A DNA stretch of 8,601 nucleotides, taken from NCBI GenBank assembly GCA_013817115.1, contig JACDDG010000084.1, forward strand, positions 1 to 8,601, written 5' to 3'. Shown piece after piece: positions 7,367-8,601 of this stretch. A program made the position numbers and the translations under genes. Each line of letters opens with the position of its first letter. Position 1 is the stretch's first letter. The stretch comes from Parachlamydiaceae bacterium (GTDB lineage: Bacteria; Chlamydiota; Chlamydiia; Chlamydiales; Parachlamydiaceae). Under the pieces are notes generated by a model. The model worked only from the letters and a program-made list of their open reading frames with translations. It was not told the origin of the DNA and searched no databases.

Positions 7367-7800
7367 TACAAGATATAGGCCAGGGACCAATCTGTTTAGA
7401 CACCGTAATTTTTATTTATTTTATGGAAGAGCATGAGAAATATTTGCCACTTATCGAGCCCATTTTCGAAGCAATCGATAAAGGTCATTTCAAAGCATAT
7501 ACCTCAGGTATTACATTATTAGAAACTCTCGTAGTTCCTCTGCGAGCTCAGGACAACGAGTTAGTTAACCAATACTCATATTTGCTTATGGAGAGTCATG
7601 GTTTAAAAATGCTCGATCTGGACTGGAAACTCTTACATCAAGCCGCTTGGTTAAGAGCAAAGTTAGGTATTAAGACGCCGGATGCGTTACAGCTGGCTGC
7701 AGCTTTAATTAGTAAATGCACATCATTCATTACAAATGATAGGCGCATGCCAAATTTGGCAAATGTGCGAGTTTTGCAACTCTCTGATTATTTGAGATAA
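7357..7800 (+). CDS. vapC: VapC-like PIN-domain ribonuclease toxin
   Basis: This is a predicted Mg2+-dependent endoribonuclease that inhibits translation when freed from its antitoxin. The PIN fold spans nearly all 147 residues. The expected acidic residues are present: D15 (CLDTVIFIYF), E56 (TLLETLVVPLR), D109 (KTPDALQLAAAL) and D128 (FITNDRRM). The toxin therefore looks intact. In family members of this branch the segments around E56 and D109 look almost the same. The ATG lies inside the antitoxin gene (10-nt overlap) with only a weak GGGA upstream, so translation is probably coupled to the antitoxin. Targets (tRNA, rRNA or mRNA) cannot be told from the sequence. Confidence 0.9.
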   Translation: MGLIQDIGQGPICLDTVIFIYFMEEHEKYLPLIEPIFEAIDKGHFKAYTSGITLLETLVVPLRAQDNELVNQYSYLLMESHGLKMLDLDWKLLHQAAWLRAKLGIKTPDALQLAAALISKCTSFITNDRRMPNLANVRVLQLSDYLR

Positions 7801-7958
7801 ATTCGCTATAAAATTCTGTTGAGCAAATAATATTCATTATTAAATATTTGAAATTTTCCTTCAACCAAAATAAATCGTGTGATAGTTTTACAGCTTGAGC
7901 CACAGTTCGGAAAAAAAGAATCAGGCAGATCCTTCTAACTACTATATGATGATGAGAA
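7801..7958. other. AT-rich spacer without a gene
   Basis: Between the toxin and the outer-membrane-factor remnant I see only AT-rich inverted repeats: AATAAT (7826-7831) with ATTATT (7836-7841), and the alternative CAAATA (7824-7829) with TATTTG (7845-7850). Neither is a convincing terminator. A weak promoter-like pair TTGAGC (7819-7824) and TAAATA (7841-7846) is present but far from the next start. The ribosome-binding site before 7959 is also weak (GATGAG). Confidence 0.4.
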
Positions 7959-8561
7959 ATGTATAAATTTACTTTGTTTGGAATTTTATTTTTCTCCTTC
8001 TTTTCTCAAACGCTCAATGCTCAAACACGTCATTCATTAAGCGATGTCTTGGCTCTCACCCTATTGAATAATCCTCAGCTCAATTCTTATAGTTACGATA
8101 TGCGTGCTGCAGATGCTAGGACTCTGCAAGCAGGGTTATGGCCCAATCCAGGCTTAGATGTAGAAGCGGAAAACATCGACGATCCAGTCTTTATGCAAAC
8201 TACTTTTTTACTAAGCCAATTAATTGAATTGGGAGGAAAACGTAAGGCACGTCTTCACTTTGCTCAAAGCGAACGTGATAGAGTAGCTCTAGACTATGAT
8301 GTGCTGAAGAGACAACTTTTTGTGGATACAACGTTGTTATTTATTGATGTTTTAATTAACCAACAAAAAATTGCTTTTCTAGAAGAAAACTTAAAAGTTC
8401 TTCAAGAATTTTCTTCGGTAGTTGAGAAACGTTTAAAAGCAGGCAAAGCTTCCATAATTGAGGAATCGAATTTTATTGTTTTGTTAAATACTATGACCGC
8501 AAAATCCCGTTGGATACCCTCACAGACTAATTTAGGGCCTGTACTTACACCATCTAAGTAA
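7959..8561 (+). pseudogene. Truncated CzcC/CusC-type outer-membrane efflux protein (TolC superfamily)
   Basis: The intact part resembles the outer-membrane channel of heavy-metal RND efflux pumps. Residues 1-21 are a signal peptide (K3, hydrophobic 4-19, likely cleavage after LNA). The first outer-membrane-factor repeat follows: LSDVLALTLLNNPQL (27-41), QAGLWPNPGLDVEAEN (57-72), SQLIELGGKRKARL (86-99) and a long coiled-coil helix (100-160) ending in RLKAGKAS. After about residue 178 (nt 8490) the sequence no longer resembles the family. The frame ends at 200 codons, where about 420 are expected, so the second half of the channel is missing. I could not find the continuation in another frame within the window, which argues for a deletion or insertion rather than a simple frameshift. 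A channel cannot form from this fragment, so the gene is probably dead. No pump or adaptor gene is visible. Confidence 0.75.
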
Positions 8562-8601
8562 GTAAATTCTTATATCCCCTCGTTTTTTCACCTTTAAAAT
8601 C

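Noticed and set aside
7824..7850. AT-only inverted repeats after the toxin gene as a terminator
   Set aside because: The stems are nearly all A-T pairs, mutually exclusive, and not followed by a T run.
1..8601. CRISPR array, tRNA or rRNA genes, replication origin
   Set aside because: I saw no regularly spaced repeats, cloverleaf-like sequence, rRNA motifs or DnaA-box clusters on either strand.

Overview
The window (about 40% G+C by eye, AT-rich spacers, strong sigma70-like promoters and Shine-Dalgarno sites) looks like chromosomal DNA of a Gram-negative bacterium. The gene style and contents (transglutaminase/DUF2126 protein, M32 carboxypeptidase, CAT-type permease, small unrecognised ORF, VapBC, metal-efflux outer-membrane factor remnant) suggest an amoeba-associated lineage. 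I favour a Parachlamydia/Protochlamydia-like chlamydia, with a Legionella-like gammaproteobacterium as the alternative. No rRNA, tRNA or marker gene is present, so this is a guess.

Region 1-330 is non-coding. It holds a terminator-like hairpin at the very left edge, a very long near-perfect hairpin (131-210) and a good sigma70 promoter (TTGACA-N16-TATGAT, 228-255) that reads rightward.

Region 331-6466 is a tight three-gene operon on the + strand. First is a 1032-residue transglutaminase-like protease fused to a DUF2126 domain. It is followed after 14 nt by an intact M32 (Taq-type) zinc carboxypeptidase, which overlaps by an ATGA junction a 12-TM amino-acid permease of the APC/CAT type. An enzyme that may form or break amide bonds, a peptidase that trims C-terminal residues and an amino-acid transporter could form one peptide/amide-processing unit. 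DUF2126 has been proposed to be a circularly permuted glutamine-synthetase-like amidoligase of a predicted peptide-tagging system. The usual partners of that system (permuted ATP-grasp, alpha-E protein, NTN-type peptidase) are not in this window.

Region 6467-7129 contains a hairpin, one unrecognised small ORF (92 aa, five cysteines) and a non-coding stretch with a 12-bp direct repeat that may be degraded DNA.

Region 7081-7800 is a compact type II toxin-antitoxin module: promoter with an overlapping inverted repeat, a ribbon-helix-helix VapB-like antitoxin and an overlapping PIN-domain VapC-like toxin with its acidic residues intact.

Region 7959-8561 is the N-terminal part of a CzcC/CusC-type outer-membrane factor. 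It loses family similarity near codon 178 and stops at 200 codons instead of about 420, so it is probably a broken gene. The right-hand half of the window (small ORF, TA module, broken efflux gene) has the look of an accessory, recombining region, while the left operon looks intact and maintained.
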